From Rubrobacter marinus (lineage in GTDB: Bacteria; Actinomycetota; Rubrobacteria; Rubrobacterales; Rubrobacteraceae): DNA of 64,000 nt. Made by a program: the position numbers and the translations under genes. Location: positions 124,001-188,000 of the forward strand of contig NZ_CP045122.1 of the NCBI RefSeq assembly GCF_011492965.1. The letters are read 5' to 3'. Each line of letters opens with the position of its first letter. Within the stretch, counting starts at the first letter, position 1. The notes under the pieces were generated by a model, which saw only the letters and a program-made list of their open reading frames with translations, searched no databases and was not told the DNA's origin. Below, in pieces: positions 54,861 through 63,812 of this stretch.

Positions 54861-55981
54861 CACGGCCCCACGCGCCCGAGGAGCGCCTTGGCCTCCCTGG
54901 CGGCGACGTCGAGGTTCGCTCGGGCCTCGGTGGCCTGCATCTGCAGGAGCTCCTCGTACTCGGCGACGTTCTCCTTGAGCTTCCTGACGCGCTCGACGAA
55001 GCCGCGCCCGCGCCGCTCGGAAACGGGCTGATCCTTCTTGAGGAGCGAGCTCATCTCCTTGATGAGGCTCTCGGCCTCCTTCTTGACGAAGAACTCGAGG
55101 CTCTCGGCCAGGACCTCGCGGTACTCCTCGCGGTCGACCAGGGGCACCTTCATAGCCATCGAGGCGCGCGCCGTCCTGGTGGGGGCGTCCTCCGCGCGGG
55201 AGCGGACCTCCTCGACGAAGAGGAGAATCTTCTTCGCGTAAGCGGAATGGTCGCGGGGGACGAAGTACATCCCGCCGGAGTTGCGAAGGGGCACCGCGTT
55301 CGCCTCTAGGAGAACCCTTCCTAGGACCCGGCGCGCGGCCTCGCCGTCGTGGCGCCGCCTCTCGAAGTCGTAGTAGCTCTTCAGGTTCGCGATCGCGGCC
55401 ACCTCGACATCCAGGAGCTCGTCGTCGGGGACGTCCCCGTCCTCGTAGCGGCGCTCGACGAGCACGGTCCCGTCCGGGGTGCCGTTGCGGTAGCGCGGGG
55501 AGACGCGGGCCACCGAGCGGTACGAGAGCCTGGCGTCGTCCGCGTCGAGGATCTCGGTGACGAGCTGCTTGACGCCGCGCGAGGCCGTCCGGAACAGCGC
55601 GTTCGCGTAGAGGGCGGCCTCCGCGTTTGCGGAGTCGTCGGGTCCGGCGCAGCCACCCGGGATGCGTCGGTGCTTGGCCTCGGCCGCCTCGGCGGCGCGG
55701 CTCAGGGCCGAGGACGGGTTGGGCAGGTGCGGCGTGAGGCGCTTCGCGTCGAGGTTCGCCGCGGCGATGGCGGCGGCGAGGGTCTCCGGGGTGAGCCGGA
55801 CGGCGTCGGAGACGGAGTACCAGACGAGCTCCCCGAGGAGGACGTCTTCGGAGGCGGAGCCCGGCCCCTTGCCCTCGGGCTTCGAAAGACCGTCGCGTGC
55901 GTTGGGACCGAGGGCCACGAACCCCGAGTCGTTGTCGGGGTTCTGGCTCGTGTCGAAAAGGTCGAGGGCCACCTGGTTCAT
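54860..55981 (-). CDS. DUF6744-like protein of phage/plasmid type
   Basis: A 373-residue protein from ATG 55981. The N-terminus has GELVWYSVSDAVRLTPETLA, AAANLDAKRLTPHLPNPSSA and LSRAAEAAEAKHRRI, the pattern of DUF6744 (actinobacterial phage and plasmid proteins). The middle contains RYRNGTPDGTVLVERRYEDG and LGRVLLEANAVPLRNSGGMY; the last 150 residues are a long charged coiled coil (VERVRKLKENVAEYEELLQM). The function is not known. It stands directly downstream of the VWA/MoxR pair. Confidence 0.7.
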   Translation of the reverse strand: MNQVALDLFDTSQNPDNDSGFVALGPNARDGLSKPEGKGPGSASEDVLLGELVWYSVSDAVRLTPETLAAAIAAANLDAKRLTPHLPNPSSALSRAAEAAEAKHRRIPGGCAGPDDSANAEAALYANALFRTASRGVKQLVTEILDADDARLSYRSVARVSPRYRNGTPDGTVLVERRYEDGDVPDDELLDVEVAAIANLKSYYDFERRRHDGEAARRVLGRVLLEANAVPLRNSGGMYFVPRDHSAYAKKILLFVEEVRSRAEDAPTRTARASMAMKVPLVDREEYREVLAESLEFFVKKEAESLIKEMSSLLKKDQPVSERRGRGFVERVRKLKENVAEYEELLQMQATEARANLDVAAREAKALLGRVGP

Positions 55982-56091
55982 GGCGCGAACTCCTTTACTT
56001 GAGGGTGGGGCCGTGTCCGTGCTCATAAGGCACGGCCCCACCGCGGTCCTCAGGATCGGAAACGCGGGGTCGCGCAATCGGCCGGCGGGTG

Positions 56092-57552
56092 CTACAAGCT
56101 GTCGAAGACCTCGCCGGCGGCGTCCCTGGCGCCGCTCGCGCGGGCGAGGTCGTGGGCCTCGACGACCTTGTCGCTGAAAGGCTCGACGGAGCCGGCCCTC
56201 GCGTCCTCCCCGACCAGGACGGTCACGAGCTTGAAGCCGCGGGAGGTCTTCTCGGCCTCGAGCCCGGAGACGTCCTCCTCGGCGAGTTCGCACCTGCCGT
56301 CGGTGACGAGCAGGAGGTCGGGGATCCCCTCGCCGGGCTTGGGGCCCGCGGAGACGAGCTCGAGGGCCCGGGAGACGGGGGGCTCGTACCTCGTCCCGCC
56401 GTCGGCCTCGACGGTGCCCAAAGCGAGGAACTTCCTGACGTCCTTTTCTCCGGGGGCGAGCTCGGCCTCGAGGACTATCCGGGCGTTGAAGAAGATGGCG
56501 TGGACGCGCCGGGCCGCAGTTCCGGCCCTGCCGGCGGCGTGGGCGAGCGCGAGCGCGACGGCCGACGCCCACTCCATCGGCGAGCCGCTCATGGACCTAC
56601 TCGAGTCGATCATCGCGATCACCGGCCCGCGCCCGACCGGCTCGTCGGTGGATAGGGAGTAGGAGGGGACGCTCCTCTCGGAGAGCCTGCGGTAAAAGTC
56701 CAGCTTCCTCAGCGGGTTCTTCGTGCCGAAGGCCGCGGCGAGCTCGGAGGGGAGAGCGCGGGCCATGTCCCCGGAGGTCTCTATGCCGTGGATCTGGTCG
56801 CGGTTGGCCCTAGTCTTGCGGCGCTCGGACGCGCGGCGGTGGTTACGCATCCTGCCGAGGAGGTCGGCGAGGTCGCGCATCCTTTTCGTCCGGAGCTTGC
56901 GCGCGATCTCGAGCCTCTCGCCCAGGGGCACCGTCCGGAGGTCGGCGGGCTTGAGCCCCCAATCCCTCAAGGCCCGCGCGTGTCCCGCCGCCTCGGCGCC
57001 GGAGGCCTCGACGGCCGCCCTCGCGAGCGCGCGGAGCCCCGCGGCGAGCCCCGCCGGCGCGTCTTCGTCGCCGGGGCCTCGTTCCGCCTGGCGGTCCATC
57101 CACCCCTTGAGCTCGGGGCGGTTAACGAGCTCTTCCAGAAAGCGCCTCGCGGCCTCGATCGTGGCCAGGGCGCTCGCAACCTCGTCGGTTGCGGTGTCCA
57201 GGCGCGCGATCATCGTCCCCTCGTCCTCGCGCAGCCGCTCCAGGAACGGTCGGTTCGAGCGCAGGTGGGCGGGGTCCACCTCCGACGGGTCCACGAGTTC
57301 GGGGACCATCTTGAAGAAGGAGGCGAAGAGGTCAAGGAGGAGCGGGGCGAAGGTTACGGGGGCGTCGTCTCCGGCCCTCCCCACGAGCGCGCGGAGCTCG
57401 GCTTCGGCGTCGAGCATCTCCTCGAAGAGGCGGGCGTCGTAGCGGTCTATCGCCACGTTGTTCTTGACGAAGCCCGGCGCCTCGCCGCGGCGCTCGGAGA
57501 GGAACGCCCGGAGGCGCCCCAGCTCGTCGGCCCCGTTCAGATCCCTATGCAC
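56092..57552 (-). CDS. VWA-domain protein (ViaA-like), partner of the MoxR ATPase
   Basis: A 486-residue protein. The first 280 residues are helical and probably bind the ATPase. A von Willebrand A domain follows, with the metal-ion site AMIDSSRSMSGSP (D-x-S-x-S), a Thr in GGTRYEPPVSRAL and a later Asp in LLLVTDGRCELAEED. This order is that of ViaA, which works with the RavA chaperone-like ATPase. Its start overlaps the end of the ATPase gene by 16 bases. In this setting the pair belongs to an accessory gene run rather than to the respiratory context known from E. coli. Confidence 0.85.
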   Translation of the reverse strand: MHRDLNGADELGRLRAFLSERRGEAPGFVKNNVAIDRYDARLFEEMLDAEAELRALVGRAGDDAPVTFAPLLLDLFASFFKMVPELVDPSEVDPAHLRSNRPFLERLREDEGTMIARLDTATDEVASALATIEAARRFLEELVNRPELKGWMDRQAERGPGDEDAPAGLAAGLRALARAAVEASGAEAAGHARALRDWGLKPADLRTVPLGERLEIARKLRTKRMRDLADLLGRMRNHRRASERRKTRANRDQIHGIETSGDMARALPSELAAAFGTKNPLRKLDFYRRLSERSVPSYSLSTDEPVGRGPVIAMIDSSRSMSGSPMEWASAVALALAHAAGRAGTAARRVHAIFFNARIVLEAELAPGEKDVRKFLALGTVEADGGTRYEPPVSRALELVSAGPKPGEGIPDLLLVTDGRCELAEEDVSGLEAEKTSRGFKLVTVLVGEDARAGSVEPFSDKVVEAHDLARASGARDAAGEVFDSL

Positions 57553-58778
57553 TTCTGGGTCACCTCCTCGTTCATGGCGGTCGTCTTCTGGAGGAGTTTC
57601 GATATGGCGGCGGGATCCGCGCCCGAATCCTTGGCGGCTTCCTTCAGCTCGAAGAGCCTCCTCGCGGCGTTCTTCAGCGCGGTGATGGCGTTCATGCCGG
57701 CCGTCGTCTCGTCCTCGCGCGCCTTCTCGGCCTCGGGGGTCTCGGCGTCGCCGTGCGCCTTCGCCGCGCGGTGGGCCTTCATCGCGGCCGTGTAAGAGTC
57801 GTGGGCGGCGTCGAAGAGGCGGTGGGCGTGCGCCGCGTGCGGGTTGGCCTCCTTGAGGACGATGCGGGTTACCTCGGTTATGTGGTCGGGGTCCTCCCAG
57901 AGGGCGTGGGAGAGCACGGCGAGGTCGCCCCGGACGGCCGAGGTGCGTCCCTCCAGGTACGCCTGGGCCTTCACCAGCGGGACGAGCGCGGCGCGCCGGC
58001 GGTCGGACGGGACGATCTCCCGGTCGGCGAGGGCGACGAGGATGTCGTCGATCGCGTCGAAGACGGGGGAGACGTCGACGCCCCTGGCCTGCTCTGCGGC
58101 CTGCTCGATCTCCTCCTCGGTGACGATGGGGGAGAGGGGCGCCCGCCGCTCGTTCGAGTTCGCCCGCTCCATCATCTTGCGCTGGCTGGCGCGGTCCTTG
58201 AGGTAGGAGACCTCGTAGCGCAGCATGAAGCGGTCGTGGAAGGCGTCGAGGTTATCGTCTCGGCCGTCGGGGAGCTCGTTCGAGGTCCCGACGACGAGGC
58301 GCAGGGGGACCGCCCTCTCCGGCTCGGTTCCGTTCTTGAAGACGCCCTCGTTCAGGAGGGTGAGGAGCCGACTCAGGACCGTGGGGTTGGACTTGTAGAT
58401 CTCCTCGAGGAGGCCGACCTTTGCCTCGGGGAGCATGCCGGCCGTGTTGCGGCGGAAGGTGTCCTCCTCGTAGCCCTTCGCGGAAACGGGCCCGAAGAGC
58501 TCGTCGAGCACGGAGTCGCGGGCGAGTTGGGCGCGGAAGTAGGGGTCCTGGCCCTCGGGGACCCCGGACCATGCAACGGCGTCGCAGAGGAGCCTTGCCA
58601 GGGCGCTCTTGGCCGCACCCTTGGGGCCGAGGAAGAGGACGTGGGCGCGGGCGATCAGGCCGATCAGGAAGCCGCGTATCTCCTCTTCGCGCTCGAAGAC
58701 GCGCGAGGAGATCGCGCGTTCAAGCTCGAGGAGCTTCTCGCGGGGGTCCTTGTAGTCGTCGATGCTAGCCGGTTGCAT
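57537..58778 (-). CDS. MoxR-family AAA+ ATPase (RavA-like)
   Basis: A 413-residue ATPase. Walker A is GPKGAAKSAL (residues 51-60); Walker B reads VGLLEEIYKS, with Glu in place of the usual first Asp; sensor 1 is VVGTSNELPDG, and an Arg finger lies in DAFHDRFMLRYEVSYLKDRA. The insertion before Walker B with FGPVSAKGYEEDTFRRNTAG is typical of the RavA branch. The C-terminal 100 residues are helical (ANPHAAHAHRLFDAAHDSYT). MoxR ATPases remodel or mature partner complexes with a VWA protein; the VWA gene follows with a 16-base overlap. The substrate is unknown. Confidence 0.88.
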   Translation of the reverse strand: MQPASIDDYKDPREKLLELERAISSRVFEREEEIRGFLIGLIARAHVLFLGPKGAAKSALARLLCDAVAWSGVPEGQDPYFRAQLARDSVLDELFGPVSAKGYEEDTFRRNTAGMLPEAKVGLLEEIYKSNPTVLSRLLTLLNEGVFKNGTEPERAVPLRLVVGTSNELPDGRDDNLDAFHDRFMLRYEVSYLKDRASQRKMMERANSNERRAPLSPIVTEEEIEQAAEQARGVDVSPVFDAIDDILVALADREIVPSDRRRAALVPLVKAQAYLEGRTSAVRGDLAVLSHALWEDPDHITEVTRIVLKEANPHAAHAHRLFDAAHDSYTAAMKAHRAAKAHGDAETPEAEKAREDETTAGMNAITALKNAARRLFELKEAAKDSGADPAAISKLLQKTTAMNEEVTQKCIGI

Positions 58779-58986
58779 GGGGCGTCCTCCTCGTGGTCTC
58801 GTGATCTCCGAAGAAGCCCGCCCGGGCCGCGCTTGGTGGGAAAGGGGAAATGGGTGATGTAGGAGGGGTGCGCGGTGGCCGGGCGGACGCCCGCAAGGCG
58901 GCCGGCCAGCCGCGCAGTTTCGGTAGTGGTAAGGCGAAAGGGGCGCGGGGACTTGCCCAGTTCCGGCTCCGGAGCTCAGGCGCCGC

Positions 58987-59487
58987 CTAACGGCGGCGCA
59001 GAACCGAGACGATCCACTCGGAGTCGGCGACGGTCACCGATCTCGTGATGGGAAAGAAGTCGGGGAGGAGGGTCTTGTAGGAGCCCTCCCCGGCGTCGGG
59101 CACGAGGGGGACGTGCAGGCCGAGAGCCTCCAGGACCTCGCGGGCCCTTGCCGGCGGTGCGGGGAACCCGGCCTCGCTCGAGACGACGCTTATGAGGTGC
59201 GGCGGGTCCTCCTCCGCGAGCCACTCGACGGTCAGGTCGTCGTAGCCGTGGGCCCTCAGACGGCGCAGGACGAGCCCGACCCTGGTCTCGTCGGTCCCGG
59301 AGATCACCAGGTCGACGTAGTCTCCCTCGGAGTTGGCGTCTTTCCCGTAGCGGAAGGCCAGGGCCTCCGGGTCGTGTGGGTCGGCGTGCTCGCGGGCGAT
59401 CTGCTGGGCGACGGCCTGGCGCGTGGCCTGCTCTATGACGTAGAGCGGATCGTAGGACTCGGTGCGGGTTACTGTGATGGTGAGCAC
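58987..59487 (-). CDS. hypothetical protein
   Basis: A 166-residue protein from GTG 59487 (GAGGAA seven to eight bases before). It reads VTRTESYDPLYVIEQATRQA, YGKDANSEGDYVDLVISGTD, LRRLRAHGYDDLTVEWLAEE and DFFPITRSVTVADSEWIVSV. Mixed alpha/beta, soluble. I do not recognise it. It lies about 200 bases upstream of the MoxR gene in the minus-strand run. Confidence 0.6.
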   Translation of the reverse strand: MLTITVTRTESYDPLYVIEQATRQAVAQQIAREHADPHDPEALAFRYGKDANSEGDYVDLVISGTDETRVGLVLRRLRAHGYDDLTVEWLAEEDPPHLISVVSSEAGFPAPPARAREVLEALGLHVPLVPDAGEGSYKTLLPDFFPITRSVTVADSEWIVSVLRRR

Positions 59488-59548
59488 GGTCGGGTTCCTC
59501 GCAATCCTTTCGGGTAGGGTGCGGCCGCGGCGTCCGGTCCTCGTGTGT

Positions 59549-59910
59549 TCAACGTGGCCCGGAGCGCAGTTCTTCCTCGGCCCGTCGCCCGGAGAGGATG
59601 ATGGCCGCCTTCTGCCTGGCGGCCTCCTCCTCGCGGGCCTTGTGGTTCGCGTGGTGGGGGAGGGGACCGCCGAGGGATCGAAGCCCTCCAGGGGTGCGGC
59701 AGTGACCGGGGCCCGCTTGACGGAGACGAAGGGCGGGGCCCCGCAGTGGGGGCACCGCACGTCGCACGGGCCGAGTCCTTCCCTTTCGATCCTGGCCGCC
59801 CGCGCCACGCGACGCTTCAGCTCCTTGCGTCGTCTCCTCGCCTTCGACGCCGCGCCGTGGAAGTCGAGCTCGGGTTGGGTCGGGAGATCGGGGCCGTCTT
59901 GCCCGCGCAT
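59549..59910 (-). pseudogene. small zinc-finger-like protein, one frameshift as sequenced
   Basis: Reconstructed as 120 residues. The ATG at 59910 overlaps the previous stop (TGATG). It contains a basic helix (KARRRRKELKRRVARAARIE) and CDVRCPHCGAPPFVSVKRAP (C-x3-C-x2-C). One C must be added to a CCCC run near 59665; the protein then continues LPHHANHKAREEEAARQKAA and ends AEEELRSGPR at 59549. A nucleic-acid binding role is plausible but not shown. Confidence 0.55.
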
Positions 59911-60350
59911 CAGCACCCCCGGATGGTGGGCTCGGCCTCGCGCTTCTCACGGTCGTAGGCGCCGTTGGCGACGGAGCGGACAGCCCCGAAGGTGCGATCG
60001 AGGTGGTCCAGCACCTCCCCGTCGCGAGCATCCGGGGTGCCTTCTTCGCCCGCCAGGACCTCCGGCAGCTTCGCCCTGGCGAGTTCGAGGTGGCGCACGA
60101 GGTCCTCGGCAGCGAGCATCCTGCGTCCCTCCGCCTGGGCGTCCTCCAGCTTGTCGAAGAGTACGACCGCGGGCTCGTAGCCCAGGCGGCGGAAGCTCGC
60201 CTCGAGGGCAGCGACGGCGGCCTCCGGCGTGGCGCCTTGCTCGACGCCCATAAGGAACGGCATGGCGCCCCAGACGACGCCGGCGCTGAAGTTCGGCGGA
60301 TCGCCGTGGATCTTGTGTACGAGCACCCCGAGGGTTTTGGGCTTGCTCAT
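59910..60350 (-). CDS. hypothetical protein
   Basis: A 146-residue protein from ATG 60350, overlapping the end of the upstream gene by four bases. TLGVLVHKIHGDPPNFSAGV and WGAMPFLMGVEQGATPEAAV are followed by EASFRRLGYEPAVVLFDKLE and a charged helix. It looks like a compact alpha/beta domain. Family not recognised; part of the coupled minus-strand run. Confidence 0.6.
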   Translation of the reverse strand: MSKPKTLGVLVHKIHGDPPNFSAGVVWGAMPFLMGVEQGATPEAAVAALEASFRRLGYEPAVVLFDKLEDAQAEGRRMLAAEDLVRHLELARAKLPEVLAGEEGTPDARDGEVLDHLDRTFGAVRSVANGAYDREKREAEPTIRGC

Positions 60351-60919
60351 CCCTGTCCCTCCCGGCCGCTGGCGGCGCGCGCTGCTGCTACGACGTAGGC
60401 CGCGACGTCGCTGTTCTCGGGGTAGGCGCGCGCGAGCCGCTGGAGCGCCCGCTCCTGGGTGTCCTCCTCGCCGGGAATCTCCAGTCCGAAGGCCTCGGCG
60501 TAGGCGCACAAGGCCTCCTCCGCGCCGGCGTGGCGCTCGGGGCTTGGGGTGCCGTCGGAGAGCGTGGCCTCGTGCCACGCGAATCGCGCATGGACGATCC
60601 CCTCGCGGAGCTCTCGCGCCTGCCGGAAGCGCTCCGCGCCGGGTACGTCCCCGTCGCGCGGGGCGGGGGGCACGGTGGGGTCGTGCTTGCGGTACGGGGC
60701 GTGGTCGTCCACCTCCTCCGGGAAGACGTGGCTCTCGAAGTCGTCGGCGAAGCGGACGAGGAAGGTGAGGGGGACGTCCCGGTCGAGGTCGAGGTCGTAG
60801 CCGACGACGGCGCAGGCGTGGCCACGGCGGTCGGCGAGGACGTGATCTTTGCCCACCGGCCGAAAGACGCCCGTGAAGTGGTACTCGGTGGGCCGGAGCG
60901 GGTTGTTTTCTACGGGCAT
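60347..60919 (-). CDS. hypothetical protein
   Basis: A 190-residue protein from ATG 60919 with GGAGG six bases upstream, the strongest ribosome site in this run. It reads NPLRPTEYHFTGVFRPVGKD, GHACAVVGYDLDLDRDVPLT, VRFADDFESHVFPEEVDDHA and a helical C-terminal half (GAEEALCAYAEAFGLEIPGE). No family recognised. It lies about 80 bases downstream of radC. Confidence 0.6.
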   Translation of the reverse strand: MPVENNPLRPTEYHFTGVFRPVGKDHVLADRRGHACAVVGYDLDLDRDVPLTFLVRFADDFESHVFPEEVDDHAPYRKHDPTVPPAPRDGDVPGAERFRQARELREGIVHARFAWHEATLSDGTPSPERHAGAEEALCAYAEAFGLEIPGEEDTQERALQRLARAYPENSDVAAYVVAAARAASGREGQG

Positions 60920-60995
60920 GCGTAACCTCCGCGGTGGATGGTCGAGTGGAACGGCTCGCGAGGGTGCCCTGCAGGGCGACCGCACCGCACAACTA

Positions 60996-61831
60996 CTAAA
61001 GTAGGCCCTGCGCCTTCATGCTCAGATAGCCGTCGCCGACGATCAGGTGGTCGAGGATCTCTATACCGACGACCTCGCTTACCTCGACGAGCCTGCGGGT
61101 TGTTTCGCGGTCCCCGTGGCTCGGCCGAAGGTGCCCGGAAGGGTGATTGTGGGCGAGAATCACGGAAGCCGCGCTCGCCTTTATGGCGGCTTGAAGACCT
61201 CTCTGGGGTGGATGGAGCAGGAGGACAGGCCGCCGACGGCGATCGTGGGGCTCCCGATCACCTCGTTTTTCGTGCTCAGAAGGAGGCAGACGAAGTTCTC
61301 CCGGTCGAGGTCCTGGAGGCGGTCCTTGAGCAGGGGGTAGGCGTCCTCGGGGCAGGAGATCGTGGGCCGTCCGGGCTCCTTTCGGGCCGATGCCAGGCGC
61401 TTGCCGAGCTCCACGGCGGCCAGGATCTTGGACGCCTTCGCCTCTCCCACTCCAGGCGTCTCGAGCAGGTCGTGCAAGGAGGCTCCCCGGAGCCCGACGA
61501 GCCCCCCGCCGGGGACCTCCGAGAGGACGGAAGCCGCGAGATCGAGCGAACGGCGGTCGGCCGCCGCCCCTCCAAGGACGATCGCGAGGAGTTCCGCGCT
61601 CGAGAGCCCTCCTGCGCCGACCTCGAGGAGGCGCTCGCGCGGGCGAAGCTCGGCCGGAAGTGCCCCCGAAAGCCGAGGCTCTAAGGCGGCTCGCGCCCCG
61701 CGCGCCCGGTCGTTGCGCGAGGAACGGGCGGGGACGCTCTTCGGCGCTTCGTCGCCCCCGTACGCGAGCGCTAGGGCCTCCTGGACGTAGTGATAATCCT
61801 GGGCCCTCGTCGGGTACTCGTTTTTCGGCAT
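60996..61831 (-). pseudogene. radC: RadC-family JAMM protein, one frameshift as sequenced
   Basis: Reconstructed as 278 residues from ATG 61831 (GGGAGGG). A 60-residue N-terminal extension precedes the helix-hairpin-helix (LETPGVGEAKASKILAAVEL) and the JAMM metal site: VGGLSSCSIHPREVFK with the conserved Glu and His region, then AHNHPSGHLRPSHGDRETTR and DHLIVGDGYLSM. One base, probably a C, is missing near 61188 (VFKP/AIKASAASV). RadC-like proteins are common on plasmids and phages beside helicases and methylases; their role is not a DNA-repair enzyme as once thought and remains unclear. It begins the long minus-strand accessory run. Confidence 0.88.
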
Positions 61832-61996
61832 GTTGTCCCTCCCTTTCTTCGGCGGCCCTCGCCCGGGTTACTGCTGGCTAATTCATGGCTCTACTCTGCG
61901 CAGAGCGGCGCGGGGTACCCCCCGGCCGCCCTCGTCCGGGAACCGGGCGACCGGGGGGTAGCGTCTGCCTCGCCGAACCGCCAAGCCCACCCGCGC

Positions 61997-62050
61997 TTGA
62001 CGCGCCCCGTCCTCGGCCTTAACATTATGTTTCGATATTCGTTCAAATAT
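61997..62050 (+). promoter_or_regulatory. promoter and operator of the arsR-CDF operon
   Basis: TTGACG (61997-62002) and TAACAT (62020-62025) with 17 bases between make a good promoter. Just downstream, ATATT (62035-62039) and AATAT (62046-62050) form an inverted repeat with a six-base spacer, a size and composition typical of CadC/SmtB operators. A GGGAGGA ribosome site follows before ATG 62063. Confidence 0.65.
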
Positions 62051-62062
62051 GGGAGGATACTC

Positions 62063-62491
62063 ATGGTCGACAGACCGGCCGAAGGGCACGGCGAGGTGGA
62101 TCGGATCGCGGGCGAGGGCGTGTGCGAGGTGGACCTGATCCATCCCGGTGCGGTCCTTCGCGTGCGCGAGGCGCTTCCCGACGAGGGGGCGACGCGGCGG
62201 GCGGCCGAGGTCTTCGGGGTGCTCGCCGATCCCACGAGGGCGCGCATCGTCTGCGCCCTCGCCATAGAGGAGCTGTGCGTGTGCGACGTGGCGGCGGTGG
62301 CGGGGCTTTCGGTGAGCGCCGCTAGCCACCAGCTCAAGAGGCTCCGGGACCGCGGGGTGGTGGGCTACCGCAAGGAGGGCCGCCTCGCCTTCTACCGCCT
62401 CGTGGACGATCGGGTCCGGGGCCTCATGGAGGAGGGCGTGGGGCACGCCATGGCGGGTGCGGCGTCCGGCGCCGCGGCGCGGGGGGCCTGA
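62063..62491 (+). CDS. CadC-like ArsR repressor
   Basis: A 142-residue winged-helix repressor. The DNA-binding part is SVSAASHQLKRLRDRGVVGY with wing RKEGRLAFYRL. Metal-binding Cys residues are in ELCVCDVAAV (alpha-4 pair) and one N-terminal Cys in EGVCEVDLIHPG, so a CmtR/CadC-type thiolate site for Cd, Pb or Zn is likely. The ATG follows GGGAGGA. It precedes the CDF transporter by three bases and should repress the operon at its own operator. Confidence 0.9.
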   Translation: MVDRPAEGHGEVDRIAGEGVCEVDLIHPGAVLRVREALPDEGATRRAAEVFGVLADPTRARIVCALAIEELCVCDVAAVAGLSVSAASHQLKRLRDRGVVGYRKEGRLAFYRLVDDRVRGLMEEGVGHAMAGAASGAAARGA

Positions 62492-62494
62492 AGC

Positions 62495-63148
62495 GTGGCG
62501 GGAGCGACGGCGGTGGGCAGGCGGGAGACGCTGCACCGCAGGGGCGTGCGCCTGGAGGTCTTCACCATCGCCTGGAACGTGGTCGAGGCGGTGGTCGCCG
62601 TGGGCGTCGGCATCGCCGTGGGGAGCGTCGCCCTGGTGGGCTTCGGGGTGGACTCGGGGATCGAGGTGATCTCGGCGGTGGCCCTCCTGTGGAGGCTGTT
62701 GAAGGCGGGTCCCCACGCGAGCGTCCCGGAGGAGAGCGCTGCCGAGAGGAAGGCGCTGTACCTGGTGGCGGCGACGTTCTTCCTCCTGGCCCTGTACATC
62801 CTCTACGAGGCCGTCGGCGCGCTCCTCTCGGGCGAGGGGCCCGATAGCTCGACCGTGGCGCTCGTGCTCAGCGTCCTGTCGCTCCTCATCATGCCCATCC
62901 TCGCTTACCTGAAGGGCAAGACCGGCCGCGAGATGGGGAGCCGCGCGCTCGTGGCGGACTCCAAGGAGACGTGGGTGTGCTCGTACCTGTCGCTGGCCCT
63001 CCTCCTGGGCGTCGGCCTGAACGTGGCCTTCGGGTGGTGGTGGGCCGACCCGGTGGGCGCTTTGGCGATGCTGCCGGTGATCGTCTGGCAGGGGTGGGAG
63101 ACCCTCGGGGAGGCCCGCGAGGTGGAAGAGGACGACGACGATGACTAG
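62495..63148 (+). CDS. cation diffusion facilitator (CDF)-type transporter
   Basis: A 217-residue membrane protein from GTG 62495 with about six helices. Helix 2 carries ALVGFGVDSGIEVISAVALL and helix 5 ALVADSKETWVCSYLSLALL, the two Asp-containing metal-site segments of CDF proteins (first-half D-S-x-x-E/D, second-half A-D-x-x-x). The normal cytoplasmic metal-binding domain is absent, and the protein ends in EEDDDDD, an acidic tail. Short CDF proteins like this export Zn, Cd or Co. It lies three bases after the CadC-like repressor and overlaps the next gene by eight bases. Confidence 0.82.
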   Translation: MAGATAVGRRETLHRRGVRLEVFTIAWNVVEAVVAVGVGIAVGSVALVGFGVDSGIEVISAVALLWRLLKAGPHASVPEESAAERKALYLVAATFFLLALYILYEAVGALLSGEGPDSSTVALVLSVLSLLIMPILAYLKGKTGREMGSRALVADSKETWVCSYLSLALLLGVGLNVAFGWWWADPVGALAMLPVIVWQGWETLGEAREVEEDDDDD

Positions 63149-63812
63149 CCGCCTCCCTTTCGGCCGGGGGACGCGCCCGTTCCCCTCGGCCGTCGGGGCA
63201 CTCGTGCTCGCCGGCGGTGCGGCCCTCCTCGGGTACGCGATCTGGTGGCGAAAGAACCCCTCGGCCTGCCCGTACTCCCAGCGCCTCTGGGTGGAACTGC
63301 CTCATCCGTTCATCACCCGGGCGCGGCTGGGGGAGGCCCTCGCTCTCGAACCGGGCGAGCGGGTTCTGGAGGTCGGTCCCGGCACGGGCTACTACGCCGT
63401 GCCGGTTGCCGGATGGCTCTCCGAGGGCGCACCCAAAGGCACGCTCGACGTACTCGACCTCCAGCAGGAGATGCTCGACCACGTGGCGGCCAGGGCGCGC
63501 GAGCGCAGCCTCTCGAACGTCGTCCCCACCCGCGGGGACGCGACCGCGCTCCCGTACCCGGACGCGGCCTTCGACGCCGCCTACCTCACGGTGGTCCTGG
63601 GCGAGATCCCGGACCAGGTGGGCGCTCTGCGCGAACTCGGGCGCGTCCTCAAGCCGGGCGGCCGGCTGGTGGTGGGCGAGATCCTCGTCGACCCGCACTA
63701 CGTACCGTTCTCCGCCCTCAACGAGCGGGCGGAGGCGGCGGGCCTCTCGTTGGAGCGCAAGATAGGCGGCCCGCTAGGCTACTTCGCCCGTTTCCGCCCG
63801 CGAGGATCGTGA
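63141..63812 (+). CDS. class I SAM-dependent methyltransferase, membrane-anchored
   Basis: A 223-residue protein with a membrane helix near the N-terminus (GALVLAGGAALLGYAIWW) and a Rossmann methyltransferase domain: RVLEVGPGTGYYAVPVAGWL (motif I), LDVLDLQQEMLDHVAARA (post-I), GDATALPYPDAAFDAAYLTV and LGRVLKPGGRLVVGEILVDP. The order matches UbiE/COQ5-type enzymes. It overlaps the CDF gene by eight bases and ends at the start of the next gene. Whether it methylates a metal, metalloid or lipid cannot be told. Confidence 0.85.
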   Translation: MTSRLPFGRGTRPFPSAVGALVLAGGAALLGYAIWWRKNPSACPYSQRLWVELPHPFITRARLGEALALEPGERVLEVGPGTGYYAVPVAGWLSEGAPKGTLDVLDLQQEMLDHVAARARERSLSNVVPTRGDATALPYPDAAFDAAYLTVVLGEIPDQVGALRELGRVLKPGGRLVVGEILVDPHYVPFSALNERAEAAGLSLERKIGGPLGYFARFRPRGS

